From Sanderia malayensis (taxonomy: Eukaryota > Cnidaria > Scyphozoa > Semaeostomeae > Pelagiidae), in NCBI GenBank assembly GCA_013076295.1, contig RQOL01000906.1, forward strand, positions 496,001 to 560,000: a stretch of DNA of 64,000 bases. Direction: 5' to 3'. Within the stretch, counting starts at the first letter, position 1, and every line of letters starts with the position of its first letter. A program made the position numbers and the translations under genes. The notes under the pieces are model-generated. The model saw only the letters and a program-made list of their open reading frames with translations, was not told the DNA's origin and searched no databases. Positions 25,301 through 39,022 of the stretch are shown here, in pieces.

Positions 25301-26967
25301 AAAACATATCTGGTTCTGTATTTCACAAGAGGCATTTGTCTGGAGAGGGAGTACGGCCCTTTTATCCCTGATACCCCTCTCTGGATAACAAAAGAATTTC
25401 CCAAAGCAACCTCGTTGTTCAACATAATAAGGGATTAGTCGCACTGGATGGGTAATTTATCAAAAGTATTCCTATTTATGGCTCTGCACTGCAAAGCAAA
25501 TTAACATGAATACACCCATAATATTTTTCACAAGAAGCCGCCTATATAAAAAACCGGTACTCAAATTCAGAAAAGATTAAGAAAACTTCAGTACTCGAGG
25601 CAAAAAACTTAAAAGGCTGGTATAATTTTGAAAATATAAAAAAATCCAGAACTCATATTCAAGCAAAACTTACAAAACTTGGGTTGTTGCTTTGTTCATG
25701 TGAAATTTTTCTGCAATGATAAAAATACCTGAGAAACTTTTGATAAAGTTAAGTTTCTCAGGGATTTTTGATGCCTTAAGAAAATGCAGTATTTAATGTC
25801 TATGTTGATGTCTTATAAAAAAAGTGGGTGTGTATAATCAAAGTTGAACACGAGAGAAATGCTGTAAAATTAGTGCCAGCATATCATTGTATAGTATTAA
25901 AGGCACAATATCTAGAAACAACAATGTTTCCTCTGGAGAGCATTCTCTGATAACCGAAAAGATGTGTTGCATTCCTCATTAAATTAACGCTAAAAACAAT
26001 GCCCATACTAAATAGCAGTGTCTTTCTTGAAAAAGCTCGACTACAAATTGGATCATTTCGACACATATCATTGAAACATATCGAATATCGAACACATATC
26101 GAAAGTAACTAATGCTCACTTTTCTTGTTTCACCATTGTTCTTGGAACTTAATATAATTGGTACTTATGTCTGTGAGGTTCAATTCAAAGGCCACTCCAT
26201 CGGAAGTCATACATTTTTAGTTAGATAAATAATTGCTCAAAGGATAATTCTCGGTGAAAACAAAACCCGACGCGACTCCATCTTTACTATTACCTACAGC
26301 GTTTGGTTTCAACAACTGATATTAAAAACCCAGCAGAAAAGATGATAAATAAATAAATAGATAAATGAACCTCATTCATACCAGATTCCTTTTGATCATT
26401 TTCTATCGTGCTCCCATTTCTTTCACTGTCAGAATTCGTCGATATCCAATTTGATACACCATGGTGTTTCTTCATCTGCTTCGGTTGCTCTTCCAGATTG
26501 TTCAAGCGAGCTTCGCCAACAAATTGTAATGGAGACACGGAATGGGGCATCCCTGTTGTCACAGCAAGAGAATGTGAATAACCACCGACGAATGTTGGCC
26601 TTTCGCTCGAAGTTGGCTGGCCAAGACAGGCGCAAGGGAATTTCGGAGATGGTACACCAAGCAATGGCGGTGGTGGAATCGACACGGGCAGACATGGAGG
26701 ATGTTGCTGCCAGTGACACGAACAAGAAGGCTCTCTCACTCCAGCTTCCAAGTAACTATTATCGTTCCAATTGAACTGGAAACATCCTTGTGTTGCAGTT
26801 GCAGTATGAGGAGAAACCTGGCGAGACTTTGGTGCACTAATAATTGTTGATTTACCATCACCAACTTGGGATAAACGAGCTGAGTCTCGAAGAATGTCTT
26901 CTATCAAAAACGACCGTTTCCTTTCCGATTTCTGCTTGACGTTTGAATGCATCATGGTCGCATACAT
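22347..26967 (-). CDS. NKX3: NK3/bagpipe-class homeobox transcription factor (2 exons, 323 aa)
   Basis: Nuclear DNA-binding regulator. Minus-strand exons: 26382-26967 (start) and 22347-22732, joined in phase 1. Residues 20-26 (FLIEDIL) form the N-terminal TN/eh1 motif that recruits Groucho co-repressors in NK proteins. The homeodomain is at about residues 232-291: [16 protein letters not shown] at its start, then [18 protein letters not shown], and [14 protein letters not shown] in helix 3 with Tyr54, the NK signature. Thr after RRYK and KYLSAPERA favour NK3 over NK2 or NK4. A run of about 12 serines, encoded by a TCA repeat, precedes it at the start of exon 2. No NK2-specific domain is visible in the tail. 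The single intron (3.65 kb) holds a TIR element. NK3 assignment is from remembered family features. Confidence 0.9.
22678..22713. repeat. Trinucleotide repeat encoding polyserine in the homeobox gene
   Basis: About nine GAT units read on the other strand as TCA serine codons, just upstream of the homeodomain. The tract is probably length-variable. Confidence 0.85.
24300..24693. mobile_element. TIR element of about 394 bp in the homeobox intron
   Basis: The left end GTTTTTTTTTATAAGAAACC mirrors the right end (complement of GTTTTTTTTTATAAGAAACTGG). Subterminal AGTTCTAAAA-TTTCTTAA repeats occur in both arms. No transposase is visible. The superfamily is unassigned. Confidence 0.75.
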
Positions 26968-27744
26968 AGGAAAGCTTAATTAGCAAACTGATGAGATCAA
27001 TCTTCTCTTTTGTATGTTCAATGTTATTGTCATTTAAAATTTCCAGCGCTTAGACAATATTTCCACCAAAGCAAAGCTGTTGGTCGAATGGGCAACTCCT
27101 GGTCACTCGTCGGCTTATGTAGCTGTTATTGTAATAACACACTTTGCAGTTATCCCGGCTTACGTATGGAGACGATGTTGAGACGAGCTGGTACTTAAAC
27201 AAGCGATTCATGGAAGAACAAATAGACACGGCGCAAAAAATATCCCTCGTCTCATGACGCTTTTTGATTGGCTTGAGCGTGGTTAGTTGATCGATTTTGC
27301 GAACGCTGTACAAATAATAGAGGACAAATCCTCCCTGCAGACTCAGAGGACCCTTTGCCACAACTTAACTTGTATTTAACCACCCAGAAATTTCACTGTC
27401 TCTGTTGTTGAAGAATACCTTTGCATATTGCGATAAGTGGTCGCTCTTGAATATTGTTAATTTATTACATGGTCATTTTCATTATTCAGCAATCATTGAG
27501 CGACCAATCAAAGTTTATGGGAATTCATTTGGACGCAAGGTCATGGTCCTCATTTAAGTGTTCTCCGAACTCCAGCTTGTGCTAATTTATGTACATACTA
27601 ATAGTAGAGAATATAATAATAGTTGAAGAACGAAAACTACTGTGGCAAAAAATGCTTCGGCTAAAATGCAGTGCAGTATGAAACAATTCAAAAGACCATA
27701 GGCCACAAAATTATTTTGAGCAGTGAGCCTGCCTGTGGCTATTT

Positions 27745-27850
27745 CATTATTACGGTTAACACATTAATACGGCCACCTCAGTAAAATGGTCACAATGCTG
27801 ATACGGTCAACTCGCTAACCCGGCAACCTCGCTAATACGACCACTGCTTT
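27745..27850. repeat. Tandem TACGGCCACCTCGCTAA-type repeat
   Basis: Five or so degenerate units of about 20 bp (TTAATACGGCCACCTCA, CTGATACGGTCAACTCG, CTAACCCGGCAACCTCG, CTAATACGACCACTG) sit in tandem. The motif resembles sequence inside the MITE at 11880-12002. Confidence 0.7.
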
Positions 27851-30769
27851 CTGACCAGGAGCTATATACTGCCATAAAACAAACTCCCCCATGAAAAAGA
27901 CCACCAGGACGCCGTTAATGTAGACTGTTGGCAATCGGCATGATGTAATGGCAAAAGACTCGTCATATGGAGATGGTGGGAATGGGGTGTCTTTCATATA
28001 AATAAACCGTTATATAAACCATAATTTGGCACGATTTAAGGGCCCATTGCAGTTGCTGCTTTTGCTAAATGCTTTAATAGGAGCCCACTAAAGAGAATAT
28101 GTGACAAATAAGTGAAACATGTAGAGTGTAGAATGTCAAGTAGCTTAGTAAAACCTGAATTAGCTGGCCATGAATTGAACGAAAAGCGAGTTACACCAAA
28201 AACAATATCCTGGGCGACGAACAAGGTCAATTTACAATGAAGATAGGTCAGCATTGATGCAAACCCTCAGAAATACGAATTATTATAATAACATTTGTAA
28301 ACAAGAAAGACGGACAATAGAACAGCCGAGTATTTATAAATAGAAAGAAAAATTCCAGAGATTTAACGTCTCTTTGAGAATAGAATGCAAAACAAATCAT
28401 TCTTACGGGGTATGTGTGTACAAAAACAGCTGTGAAAGGCAAGCACAAGAACTATTCTCGGCCACAGACCGAAAATAATTTTCATCGTTCAATTCAATCA
28501 GATCTATTGGCGAATATGATATCACAGTTTAAATTGCTCGCAAGTATCTGTAAATATCATGGCTAATAAACACAAAGTCCATAAGCTCTACTTGTGTGGG
28601 CAACAGAGAAAATGTGAAAGTAAAGTAAACTTTGACAGATAATGTTGTCTTGTATTGTTTGATGTGCTTTGTGAAATTAAAAAAAATGCCAACGCAACTG
28701 AGTCAAATTATTATCATTAAACTCGAGCGTTTTCAAATTCAAATAGAGTCTTTCGATATTTGTCCTAAACGACAAAATGCTACAATGTGGACAAGAGCAA
28801 ACACTGTAGAGAAGTCGGCATCGTAAGAGAAGTGTTTGAGTCCAGAAATAAGTTTATGCAAATAGCATCAATTTTCGCTTTTGCTAATCAGTAAGTAAAG
28901 CACAGGGAATGTGAAGGTAAGCAACATTTGCTGCAATTTCCGGTCTAAAGCTATATTTGCCCAAGGTTCAGTCCAAGACAAATTGACCCAAAATCAATTA
29001 ATTTAACAGGGAACAGAGTTTATTTTATGCTGTCTCCTCTGACCCTCTTCGCAAAACTATGGCCTAAAAGTATTCTATGAGTCTGTCCTACACTGGAAAG
29101 TCACCCAATAGAATGTAAGCATTCGTGATGACGTAAAGGCAATATTGTAATGCAATTGGCTGGTTTGAACATACGGTTGACAACACGGTGCACAATAAAA
29201 GATTTTGACAATACAGCCACTGGGTTTCGCATGCTTTCCACTCAAGATAGACTTCTGGAAGTACAGGCAATGAGATGTTTGCCAAACGACGCTCTTCAAG
29301 CAAAGAAAGCAAACCTGTGCCAATAATCTTAAGAAACTACTTAAAGCGTTATTTTTGTTAAACCAGCTGTCGCTAGGCATTTGTCAATTTTCTGATTGCA
29401 TTTTAAGAGGACTTAAAATAATGTGAAAACAAAGTCTGCAAAACGAAAAGCGGCTATCTTGCATGTTATGTGTATTAATAAAACCAGCGTCGCTCATGAC
29501 GAAATTCGATGCCATCTACTTTTCCAAAAGGGGATTGGAAACCAAGAAACTACACGCGGTCCTGCCTTAAAAATAATAATAATAAAGCGTTGACAAAATG
29601 CACTCCAAAGCATTAGTTGTATAGCTACCAATTTAAGTTAAGAGGCGAGGGCATTAAATATCCAAATAATTTAGCTGGCTTACAAGAAAATTCTGCCAGC
29701 ATGTGAAAGATATTTCGAGCCCAAATAATTCATGTACCCGGATAGATTATCTGAGTAAATTACAAAATTAATTAACGTTATCAAAATGTTGTTTATGATC
29801 GCATATTTGCACTCTACCCGTTAATAGTACTCATGCTTGAAAACGGTGTCGAAGATTAAACAAACTATTTCTTCAGCTTACTAAACGAAGATCCTGTTTG
29901 TCTCACAATGTTTGCTTCTGGTGTGAAATCATTCTATCGAAATACAACGGACACAAGAAAAAGGTTGACAACATGATCAACCTAATGAGCGGGTACTCAC
30001 AGCCTCGATTTCAATCCAAACAGTGCCAAATGTAACGAGGCCTTATTGCCGACCCAAAAACCATTACGGTATTTCTTCGATTCAACGCGCCGGCCGTTAA
30101 TTAAATCCAGCACTTTTCAGGGGGAGGGGCGGGCATTTATTCGGGTGGGTCGGGAGTGTTTGGTCAAAGAGATACAGTATACTTGAATTCGCTTCTCGCG
30201 ACATCTGCACATTGCATCCTAATCGTATGGAAGGGTTTATGCCTTTTTACTGGACACTTATACAACAGCGGGAGAAAAACAATACCACGTCTTTATGAGC
30301 CAAAAGAAACGGACAAGAGAGACTCTTCTGAACCACTTTGGTCCGATTGGCAAACTCGATGAAAAAAGAAAGACTTAATAAAGCCAGCTGGTTAAATAAA
30401 GCCATCATTGACATGAATCAATAATATAAACATAGAAATTAATTTATTGTGGAGGGCTATGCGTTGTTGGGCTTTTCAGGCAGACAGCTGTCCAATATAT
30501 GCATTTCAATTAGAATGTATCACAAGAACATTGGGTGCACATTTCAGATGGATAAATAAAACCGCCCCCGTTACAACACTTAAATTATATCATTGAGTGA
30601 TTATTACCATGAGTTGTTAGCTTTGTTGTCTGTTCTGTCTATTTCACTGGCACCGTATGCACAATGTGAACCACACCCGCCGCATGGTTAGGACGTATTT
30701 AGGGACTGCTAAATAATGGTCCGCCTCAAAGGAACAATCTCGTGTACATATACCATCAATAACAAGCGG

Positions 30770-30908
30770 CAGTCAATTCTGTTTGATTCGAATACCCCGG
30801 GGAAGCATGAAAATGTTCGAATCAAGGAGGTTCGCCTAATAAGGGTCGGTTCATTAGCGATCCTTAAGAGTACGAATTACATGAATTCGAACCATTCAGA
30901 TTTGACTG
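30770..30908. mobile_element. Pogo-like MITE, 139 bp
   Basis: The right end is the complement of CAGTCAAATCTGAATGGTTCGA, next to TA. The left end CAGTCAATTCTGTTTGATTCGA matches the other end of the 20795-20982 element, so this is a relative in reverse orientation. The left TA has been lost. Confidence 0.8.
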
Positions 30909-31312
30909 TACATGTATCAACATACACTCAATGGACATTCCTGGCGTATTGATTAAATTATCCAGTGTAACCTTTCTGCTGCAGTGGATAAACCTTGATA
31001 TTTTCGGCTGTTTTAAATATAAGCACTTCGAATTCAAAGAAAAAACTTTCCTGCGTGCTTAACATGGAGAAACAAACGAACATTAAAAACAAAGAAAACA
31101 TTTTGCTCTTGTGCTTAATGAATAAATGAGATGGCGTCAGAGTCAATATGTCTTATGAGGAACGGAGAGCACAGAAGCGCGTTGCATTCAAATACCCGCT
31201 ATGAGAGAGAGAGGTATTAATGGGGTGCGAGACAAAATATACAAGCAATAGAAAAACAAGCTTCACTTACCGAAGCATAAACTGGCCGTCGTGTAAATAT
31301 TTAAGCTCGGCT

Positions 31313-34300
31313 TCACAACGAACGGGCAGATTCATCGGCATGTTTCTTGTCGGTCTTCGTAGGAGGCCAATCAAGTTGTATATCCTAACAAGGCATAAAA
31401 TATAAAACAATTCTCGTAAGAAAATCGTCAAGAAATCATTATTAATGATCAAAAAAAAGAAAAAGTTAAAGACACTACTTTTTAATAAATATTTAATGGA
31501 CATTCAAGTTTTTAGGGACTTTTAGGAACTGTGAAGCGCATTTGCAGATTTTACATCAAAACTGCGCTATATTAAGTGGTTTATTTATATTTGCATTTTG
31601 TAACTTGAAATTCAAGACGTTAGTTAATGATTGTCCTTAGTAATCATAAAGTGATCAATAATCATGACCGTCAACAATAGGAACATGATTGTTATCATTA
31701 TAATCATCAATCATTGATTATTGATTCATGCTATTGCGATTAAGGTCACCACGTATGATGATCATGATTAAAGATGTGATTTGCTAGTGATTGCGTGATA
31801 CTGGCAAGTTTCGTCACAAGTTATTAAACACTAACTCATACGAATCTCTCAATGGACAACCACGACAAATGCACGCAAGAACGTCACCTTGGCAACAACG
31901 AGGTGAATTGCAGAGCTGGTCCTTATTTGCATATTCAATACAACCGCCCAACCAATAAAGACAGACATAAAAACAAATTTCTCAGACAGCCTGCAGAACA
32001 GCCACATTGCAAACGTTATTAACTAAATAAAAGTGCAAATATTTAATGACTATTTCAATAAAGCACGCTTTTTAAAACTACCTCGCACTTTACCACTAAA
32101 ACCAATGTCTCCTACAGGTAGCCTTTTCAGACACCATTTTCAGTCAACCTCACACTCTTCTCCCCCATTCTCACCCAAAGCAAAACCCAGACCAATCCTC
32201 ACCCCAGCCATAAATGTAGCCCCAATTCAAGATAAACCCTAACCTCAATCATATATAGGGCAAGTGGACCATATCAAAGTGAGACACAAAATTGGAAATC
32301 ACCTTCGTTCCATTGCCTGTGTCTACGCTTGCATAAATAAACACATGACCACGCAACCAGCAATATGTAACTGACCACATTTACAGATCCAACGCTTCCA
32401 CGATGGGCAAAAGCTTCATGTATGTAAACCATGGGTCCCGAAATATAATTTTAAGCCAATTTATAATCTGGTGCATTCTAAAAGACATGTATTAATGTAC
32501 AGTGCACTTCGCTAAAAACCCGTATATACAGTGAATTGGTAATACACAGGCTATATATACATTGTAGGGATACACTATACTAGGCCAGATTATACATTGG
32601 CTTAACATTATATTTCGGCACCTACAGTTTATATACATGAAGTCCTTATCCCACGTTGACAAACATAACTTTGGGGAACAAAGGCCGTCCACTGATTACT
32701 GACTGTACGAACTTTTGGCTCGGTGGACCAATTTGGAAAAACGTGCTATTATGATGATAACTGTAAATGAAATCAAGCAATAAATTGTCCGGCTGTTGAT
32801 TACCTCAACATCAAGTTCCAAGATGTCTGTCTCAGTCCCCAAAATGGCGCCAAGAGAAGGCTTTGTCCTACCAAAGTCTCCATGCACAAATTCTTTTATG
32901 TATCTTTTTGTTCGTTAAAGAAATAACAAAACAAAACGCAGGTGATAAATTTGTGCCAATTACAATTGAGTCACCTCGAGTCACCCACAGAAAAAGAAAG
33001 CAGTGACAGTAGTTTCTGGTGCATAAACGAAGCACTCATTCTGATACAATAAATAGAAATATAAAGGGGATATACTAATCGTTACAAAGGATACGTCCCT
33101 GCTTGGGTTGACAGGAAAAGCCTGAAGTGATTATCATCAATTGATTTCCAAGACATTGCATGCACAGTTTTGCTTCGAGTAGACAATGGCCTTCTATTAA
33201 CGACAAGATAAACAGATGTAAAACAAAAAAATTCAAATATATCTTACAAAAGCAAGGAAAACAAATATCACGACAGTACTATCGGGGAACCGTTCCCCGG
33301 GAATCGTTCCTCCGGGAATCGTTCCCAGGTTCACTGTTCCCCATTTTAGAGATAGCCAGTACTATCCAGATCGATTTTTACCTGTGCAAAACACGAATTG
33401 GAGTTCTCTGTGCAATAACAAGATCCTGAAATAGATTTATAAGTAGGTTTTGTTGTTGAGAGCAACTATAAACACACTTTAAAACTGACACAAATATTCA
33501 AAATACATTGGAGATGTAAATTTTGTTAAGGGTACGAGGTAAGAACAGGAAACAGTTCAAGAAACAGCTGTTGCAAATATTTATGCTATGTAATACCAAA
33601 CAAAAGTATGCCAAGAGTTGGCCAAAAATTATTATGATGTAGGGAGCTATATTCATGGTAATTAGGCTTCCCATTGTCTTCACTAGGTAATTACGTAACA
33701 GTTCCTTGAATCGTGGTGTTTTAGCAATAAAAAACAACTTTATCACGATATAAACATTTCGCAAACGTCTGCATACCTTTATTTCGTCCAATTTGGCCAA
33801 TTTCTCAACATTTACTCCATCTTTTACATAAACTAAAGCACTAAAGAAAATAACAAGATTGTAATTAAGAAAAAGAAAATACCCCTACAAGCAGTGAATT
33901 TTAGTCAAAAAATACTTTGCAGTGTTGAGAAATGTTCTTGCATTTATCTTGGTAAATGAAACTCTTGTAAGAATGGTACAAAAAACACTAGTTCAAAAAT
34001 ATGCAATGATGTAATTCAATGGAATAAAAATAGCCAAGCATGAATGCAAATCAAGATAACTCAATGTCTATGGGGTTCGCAGTCGGAGGCAGATGTGAAG
34101 GATAAATCTATATTGTCTTTATTGATATCTAAAACACGAGCTGTGATATATTCTCTAATATAAAAAGACCGTGCATTGGATTACTGAAGTGGATGGGCTA
34201 TTTGTTCAAAGCTGTACGGTTTTACGAGAGAGTACGAGTGCAAGTAAAGCGAGATTAACAACGGCTTAGGGTTTGCGCATGGTCGAAAATAGCCTTGATT

Positions 34301-37300
34301 AACAGAATAAACAAATGTATCTTTTGAAGAGCGTATAAGGTTTGAGGATCAGTCGAAAATGTAGCCATATTTTAACAAGGATTAAAAAGGACTCCATGGT
34401 TATCAATGAATGAATCGAAGGATACAATTATCAGGCAAGGAGAATGATTGTTCGGTCAACACGATCTCATAAAGATGATCTTGCTGTATCAAGTATCTTT
34501 TCAGAAAAGGCAAATGAATCTCAGGATATTAATCGGGAGAATCTTCTCATCCCGCGGAAAAATAACAAAAGAACCCTCACAATTTCGATCATCAAAGACG
34601 ACACACGCAATTAACTTTGGCATTAAAAGCGAAGTTCAGTTTAGCTGACAAAAGCAATATTCAAGAAATTATCTGCATTGATTATCCACATGGTGGTAGG
34701 TGGTCTGGTCCATCTAGTATACAACTTGCTTCGCGAAGATTAAATACTCATGTGAGTAGCTAAAAACTTAATCACAGAGTACCACACTGACGCAAATGAA
34801 TTGGGCTTTTGATTTGCTTCTTCATACCATGACATTTAATTTCTCAACAGAACAATAGAGATCAGAGCTCACAAACCTAATTTCCAAACTGAGTTTAAAC
34901 GAAATGGTTAACTTAGGGCCATCATTTGAAGAAAGCACCCCACGTTCATTTATCATAAACTATTATCATCGAAAACTATAAAATAAAAACTGCTCACCTA
35001 TAGTGTTTTATCTTGTGCTCTTCTCCTTCCTTTAAAATGGTCATATCGTTCCTAAAAAGTCAAAAGGCATCAAAATAATATATAAGAAAGCCGAGGCACC
35101 AAAGAAATAGGAAGGCCAGCTGTTTTAGCTGACGTTGGCTTCAAGATGAAGCTGAGCAGTTTTGCCTTAAACTGACATTGATGAAGAAAAAGGCATTAAC
35201 GTATAAAGAAGTTCTTATGACAAGCATTCTGAAGTTACGCAAAATAATATCAGAGGACATTTCTTTGCTTACTTTAGTACAACTTGTAGTTTATTGACAG
35301 CAATAAGCGGGGATGAATTGTTGATTGATAATTGTAGTTGATGCATTTCTTCGTCGGAGACAACAGTCTTTCGTGGATTTATCAGTTCCAAGGCAAATGG
35401 GCGACCTGTTTGCAACAAAATACAAAATTAAAAAGAAGGAAGAAGGCTAATGAAAGAGAAAAAAAGAAAGGAAAGGAGGAACAGAGAAATGAAAAAGATG
35501 AAGGAAGAAAACAAACGAAGAAGAAAAAATGTAAAAAAAATGAAAAAAAAAATGAAGGAAGAAAGACGCAGTATAAAAATACAGAAAATATTGAAAATAG
35601 AAAGATGAGAAAATGAAATTCTACCAAAAAGAAGGAAGATAAAAAAATGTATAATGGAAGAGAAATGGCAATATTGAATTTAAGAAGATATTACCTGATC
35701 CAAGCATTCTTACATCTACATCCTCTCTACCAGCCGAAATAAATTTCACATCTAAAGGAAGGAAATTACAAATGTATAAAAAGAGTCATTCTTACTTACT
35801 TTAACCTCAAATTAATTTAATAATAGTAATGAAATTATTTTTGTGGAAGAGTAAATTACCGTCGGCAGCAAAATATTCTTGGATTTTCTGGCAAGCAAGC
35901 TCCTAACAATAAGAATGATTGAAGGTATTAATGACAGAAGTACCAATAACGAAACTCTAATGTACAGAAATGATCATGGAGTTTAAAAATCGTCTTCTCT
36001 CTCAGTAGTTAGAGTTGTTCATGCATGTTTGCAGATGGAAACTTTGGATTTCTCAACCGATCCAAACCGATGACATATACAGCTTAAATCCACAATAGCA
36101 ACTGCATACAATCTTTAACATTCGCTTTCTCAAAAATTTTCAATTTTCCCTCGCTTTGGAACAGTATGGTTGGGACATCATTTCAAACATTCGCTATCTC
36201 GAACAAACTTCAACTTCCTTTAGTTCGAGTTAACTAAGTTAGCGGATGTAAACTGTTTATATACTGAAGGAAATGAGGAACTCCCTCGAGTTAACAAGAG
36301 TACGGGTGATCCAAAGTAAAATGAAAGACGTGCGGGAAGTCAATACCAAAGAGTAACACGAAAATGTTTGAAACATGAAAGTCGATAAATCGAAGGTCTG
36401 AACAGTATGTAATGTAAGTGCCAACCTGCAAGGATGTTTCTGTTTTCCTAACTCCATCAATAAACCAAGGCGTTTGGCTAAGTTCTCTTGAGTATTTATT
36501 GTACCGACCTATAAATAAGGCAAAATGGATTCAGTCTCTACTCAAGATTGCAGCAACTACATTTTCATCATCATTATTATCATGATCAGAATAGTCAATA
36601 ATTCACCTCCTACGAAAATTGATTCTTGGAAACACAGGACCTCTTTTAAAAAGCAACTCACTGTCGGCACTTCAGGGGGACATGGAAAATACCTGAAACA
36701 AAAAAGACACGCATCAGTTTATACAGCAAGGATTCATTAATGCGTTTCATAAATCCTATATTTTATTACGTACGCCTTCATTGCTTCAATATCATTTAGA
36801 TTGTCTAGAGATTCTTGTAGGGAATTCCAAGTCGGATCCGATGATTTAGGGTTGTTTCTCTAAAAAGAATTTTGTGATTAAATAAAAATATCATCTCACA
36901 TGACTACAAAAACAACAGACCCCTTGGAGAAAACGAAATAAACATCTCTGATGTTGAATCGTTCACCTTCTAATTAATCAAATCTCGACATAAAAAGTAG
37001 TTTTCTGTTTCTTTCAACGTATGTTAAAATATTATTCACTTTCTTAAAACCAGCAAGAGGTTTTGAAGTGAACATACCTTTCTTTTACGATTGACGTTTT
37101 TACGAGCAGGTCTACAAAAATAAAATTTTGAATTCGTTAATGACAAGAAAACTTTGCTTGGCAAAAATTGTTTCTACCGCATCTACGCCTGATGGTAGCA
37201 CCGTGGAGACTTTGAAAACAGGACATTTAATGAGATAGAGAAGTCCAACTCACGGGTTGTGTACAAACGTTGTCCACTGTACAGAGGTTGACAACATTTG

Positions 37301-39022
37301 ACAACACTGACAACAAGTTAAAATGATCTGCATTGACACAATTGTGTTAGTTCTTTGTTAACATAGAACTTTCCTTCAATAGAGGTTCTACTTTAATTCA
37401 AAAGAATGCAAGCAACACTTACAGTGAGAACATTTCCTTAGCATCGTCTTCATAATCCACAACAGCGGTAACTCGTAGTAGACTCTGTCATACAAATCAA
37501 TTGAATAGGTTGAAAAAGACAACTTAGTTCTGCAGTCAATAAGCCCAAAACAACATGTGTCATTCCAATGTAAAATAAAAGGTGATATAGGGATGCACAA
37601 ATTTTTCCCACAACAAACTGTGGGCACAAAAACATGAAGCTTACCTTAACATCACTTTTTTTGCTAATGCCGTCTTCCAGTTTTGAGATGAGAGCATACT
37701 TGAATGCTTCTTTAACAGATAAAACATTGCCAGGAAAGTCACTATAAACAAATAATTAATTTAAGTGTAGCAAATTTTGTGGTGTACTATAATTCAGGCG
37801 TACTTGAACTTGCACAATAATTGTTAAAGGTTGCATTGCCTTTTCACGCAGCTAAATTTTCATGCAGCACTGAATTTTGTGCAGCCAGGGATGCACGAGA
37901 AATAATACAACACAAATTTAAATACGACTAGGTATTTTGATAAAACAATGATTTATCTGACGTTTTGCGTTCTTTTTGTATGACACATTTTTTAGAGTTT
38001 ATAGAGGGAAACCAAATTTCAAAATACCTGAACTTCTCTGATGCAAAAACAGATAAAGAGTGCTGTAAAAATAAAAAGAGTCAGCATAAGCAGGGAAATA
38101 TATTTCTGAATATGTACACATAATAATTCAAATTATTTTATGTAGTGTAGTTGTAATATGTGTGACTCTGTTATCCACCTCTCTTATTCTAACAGAATTA
38201 GGAACCATTGCATTGATTGCAAACGTTTGACTGTCATAATTTTCAGCCTGCATCTTCTGTGTTACCTGAAAATAAATACCCGATGATAAACATACATAAA
38301 CTCCATGAATGCATATTGAAAATTTGAAAAAATGGAATTGATTTGTGTACTAGGGTATCAACATTGCATGATATTCAGGGTTCGACGTCAAAATCCATGC
38401 AAAGTATGGCACTAGCACACAAGAGTTAAGCAAAAGAGTGAAAAATGGCAACAGGAGAATAATAGAAAGTGGCTGTTGTATACATCAGAGAGTGTGTCAA
38501 GAACTGCCATACTTTGCAGATTGAACTATGCAGTTCGGGCTGCAGAGCAGAGCATTGTTCATGATCTATTGCTCCATTGTACTATTTGTCCATTGTCCAA
38601 TAGCATTGTCTATTGTTCATGATCTATTGCTCCATTGTTCTCCTCCAAAAGATGCTCTTTACCTTATCAATGCAGCTAGCCAGAGTGTGGTCTTTAAGAA
38701 GATTCAGGCAGAGAGGGCAATTTATATCGTCTTTGTATGCATCAACTATTTCTTTTTCCTCATCACAACAAGCACCTCCTAGAAACTCCTTGGAATGAAA
38801 ATACTTAAAGTTAAAAATCAATAAAATTTTACCTCGTCAAATTGGTCTCAGAAAATGAAAGGGTATAACAAAGCATAGTAAAATAATGCACTATATCTTC
38901 GTAACCTTTTGATTAGACCCAACTGAGTAGCATTGTCTTGCTTTTTCTCCGGACAAACGAAGGCAGCACCTTAGGCAGCAATTTAGGCCTAAAAGCATCT
39001 TCAGACAGGGCCGTGACAACAT
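31313..39022 (-). CDS. PUS10: tRNA pseudouridine synthase PUS10 (19 exons, 492 aa)
   Basis: Isomerises uridines 54/55 of tRNA; the human protein also helps miRNA processing. Minus-strand exons: 38906-39022, 38663-38788, 38179-38265, 38028-38062, 37645-37741, 37423-37484, 37078-37111, 36774-36859, 36607-36692, 36426-36508, 35860-35902, 35695-35751, 35273-35405, 34998-35051, 33777-33840, 33382-33425, 33095-33193, 32804-32903, 31313-31384. All phases match. Zinc ligands are visible as CLRC (16-19) and CPLC (63-66). GRYNKYSRELSQTPW is on exon 10. GREDVDVR (293-300) carries the family's catalytic aspartate. RVLHRRP, LSTQAGTYIKEFVHGDFGRT and the C-terminal DWPP follow. The protein is shorter than the human one (529 aa), mostly in the N-terminal accessory region. 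The ATG at 39022 is the first in frame ahead of the zinc motif; an upstream exon is not excluded. Confidence 0.95.
33274..33366. repeat. Palindromic block between 10-bp direct repeats, PUS10 intron
   Basis: CAGTACTATC occurs at 33274-33283 and 33357-33366. Between them are GGGGAACCGTTCCCC and two GGGAATCGTTCC units. The direct repeats look like a target-site duplication around a small palindromic insertion. Confidence 0.7.
38555..38641. repeat. Duplicated 24-bp block in PUS10 intron 2
   Basis: GTTCATGATCTATTGCTCCA (plus TTGT) is present twice, about 60 bp apart, with related CCATTGT pieces between. It is a local tandem duplication. Confidence 0.7.

Larger units (their letters stand above)
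26968..31312. other. 4.3-kb intergenic region upstream of the homeobox gene
   Basis: I find no exon here. It lies between the homeobox start and the PUS10 3' end, so it should carry the homeobox promoter and perhaps enhancers; no motif was decisive. Repeats at 27745-27850 and 30770-30908 are listed separately. Confidence 0.5.

Noticed and set aside
26451..26774. 107-codon plus-strand ORF
   Set aside because: It is antisense to homeobox exon 1, whose minus-strand frame carries the TN motif and splices in phase to the homeodomain.
29075..29380. 101-codon minus-strand ORF rich in Cys and Phe
   Set aside because: There are no splice partners, no family features and no coding bias. It looks like chance in the large intergenic region.
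31267..31503. Minus-strand frame reading ...LLRRPTRNMPMNLPVRCEAEL...
   Set aside because: It looked like a separate exon with a good donor at its end. The other frame gives DIQLDWPP...stop, which completes PUS10 in phase and matches its C-terminus, so this frame is a shadow.
35338..35616. Lys/Glu-rich ORF and its Phe-rich complement
   Set aside because: It is low-complexity purine-rich intron sequence overlapping a PUS10 exon on the other strand.
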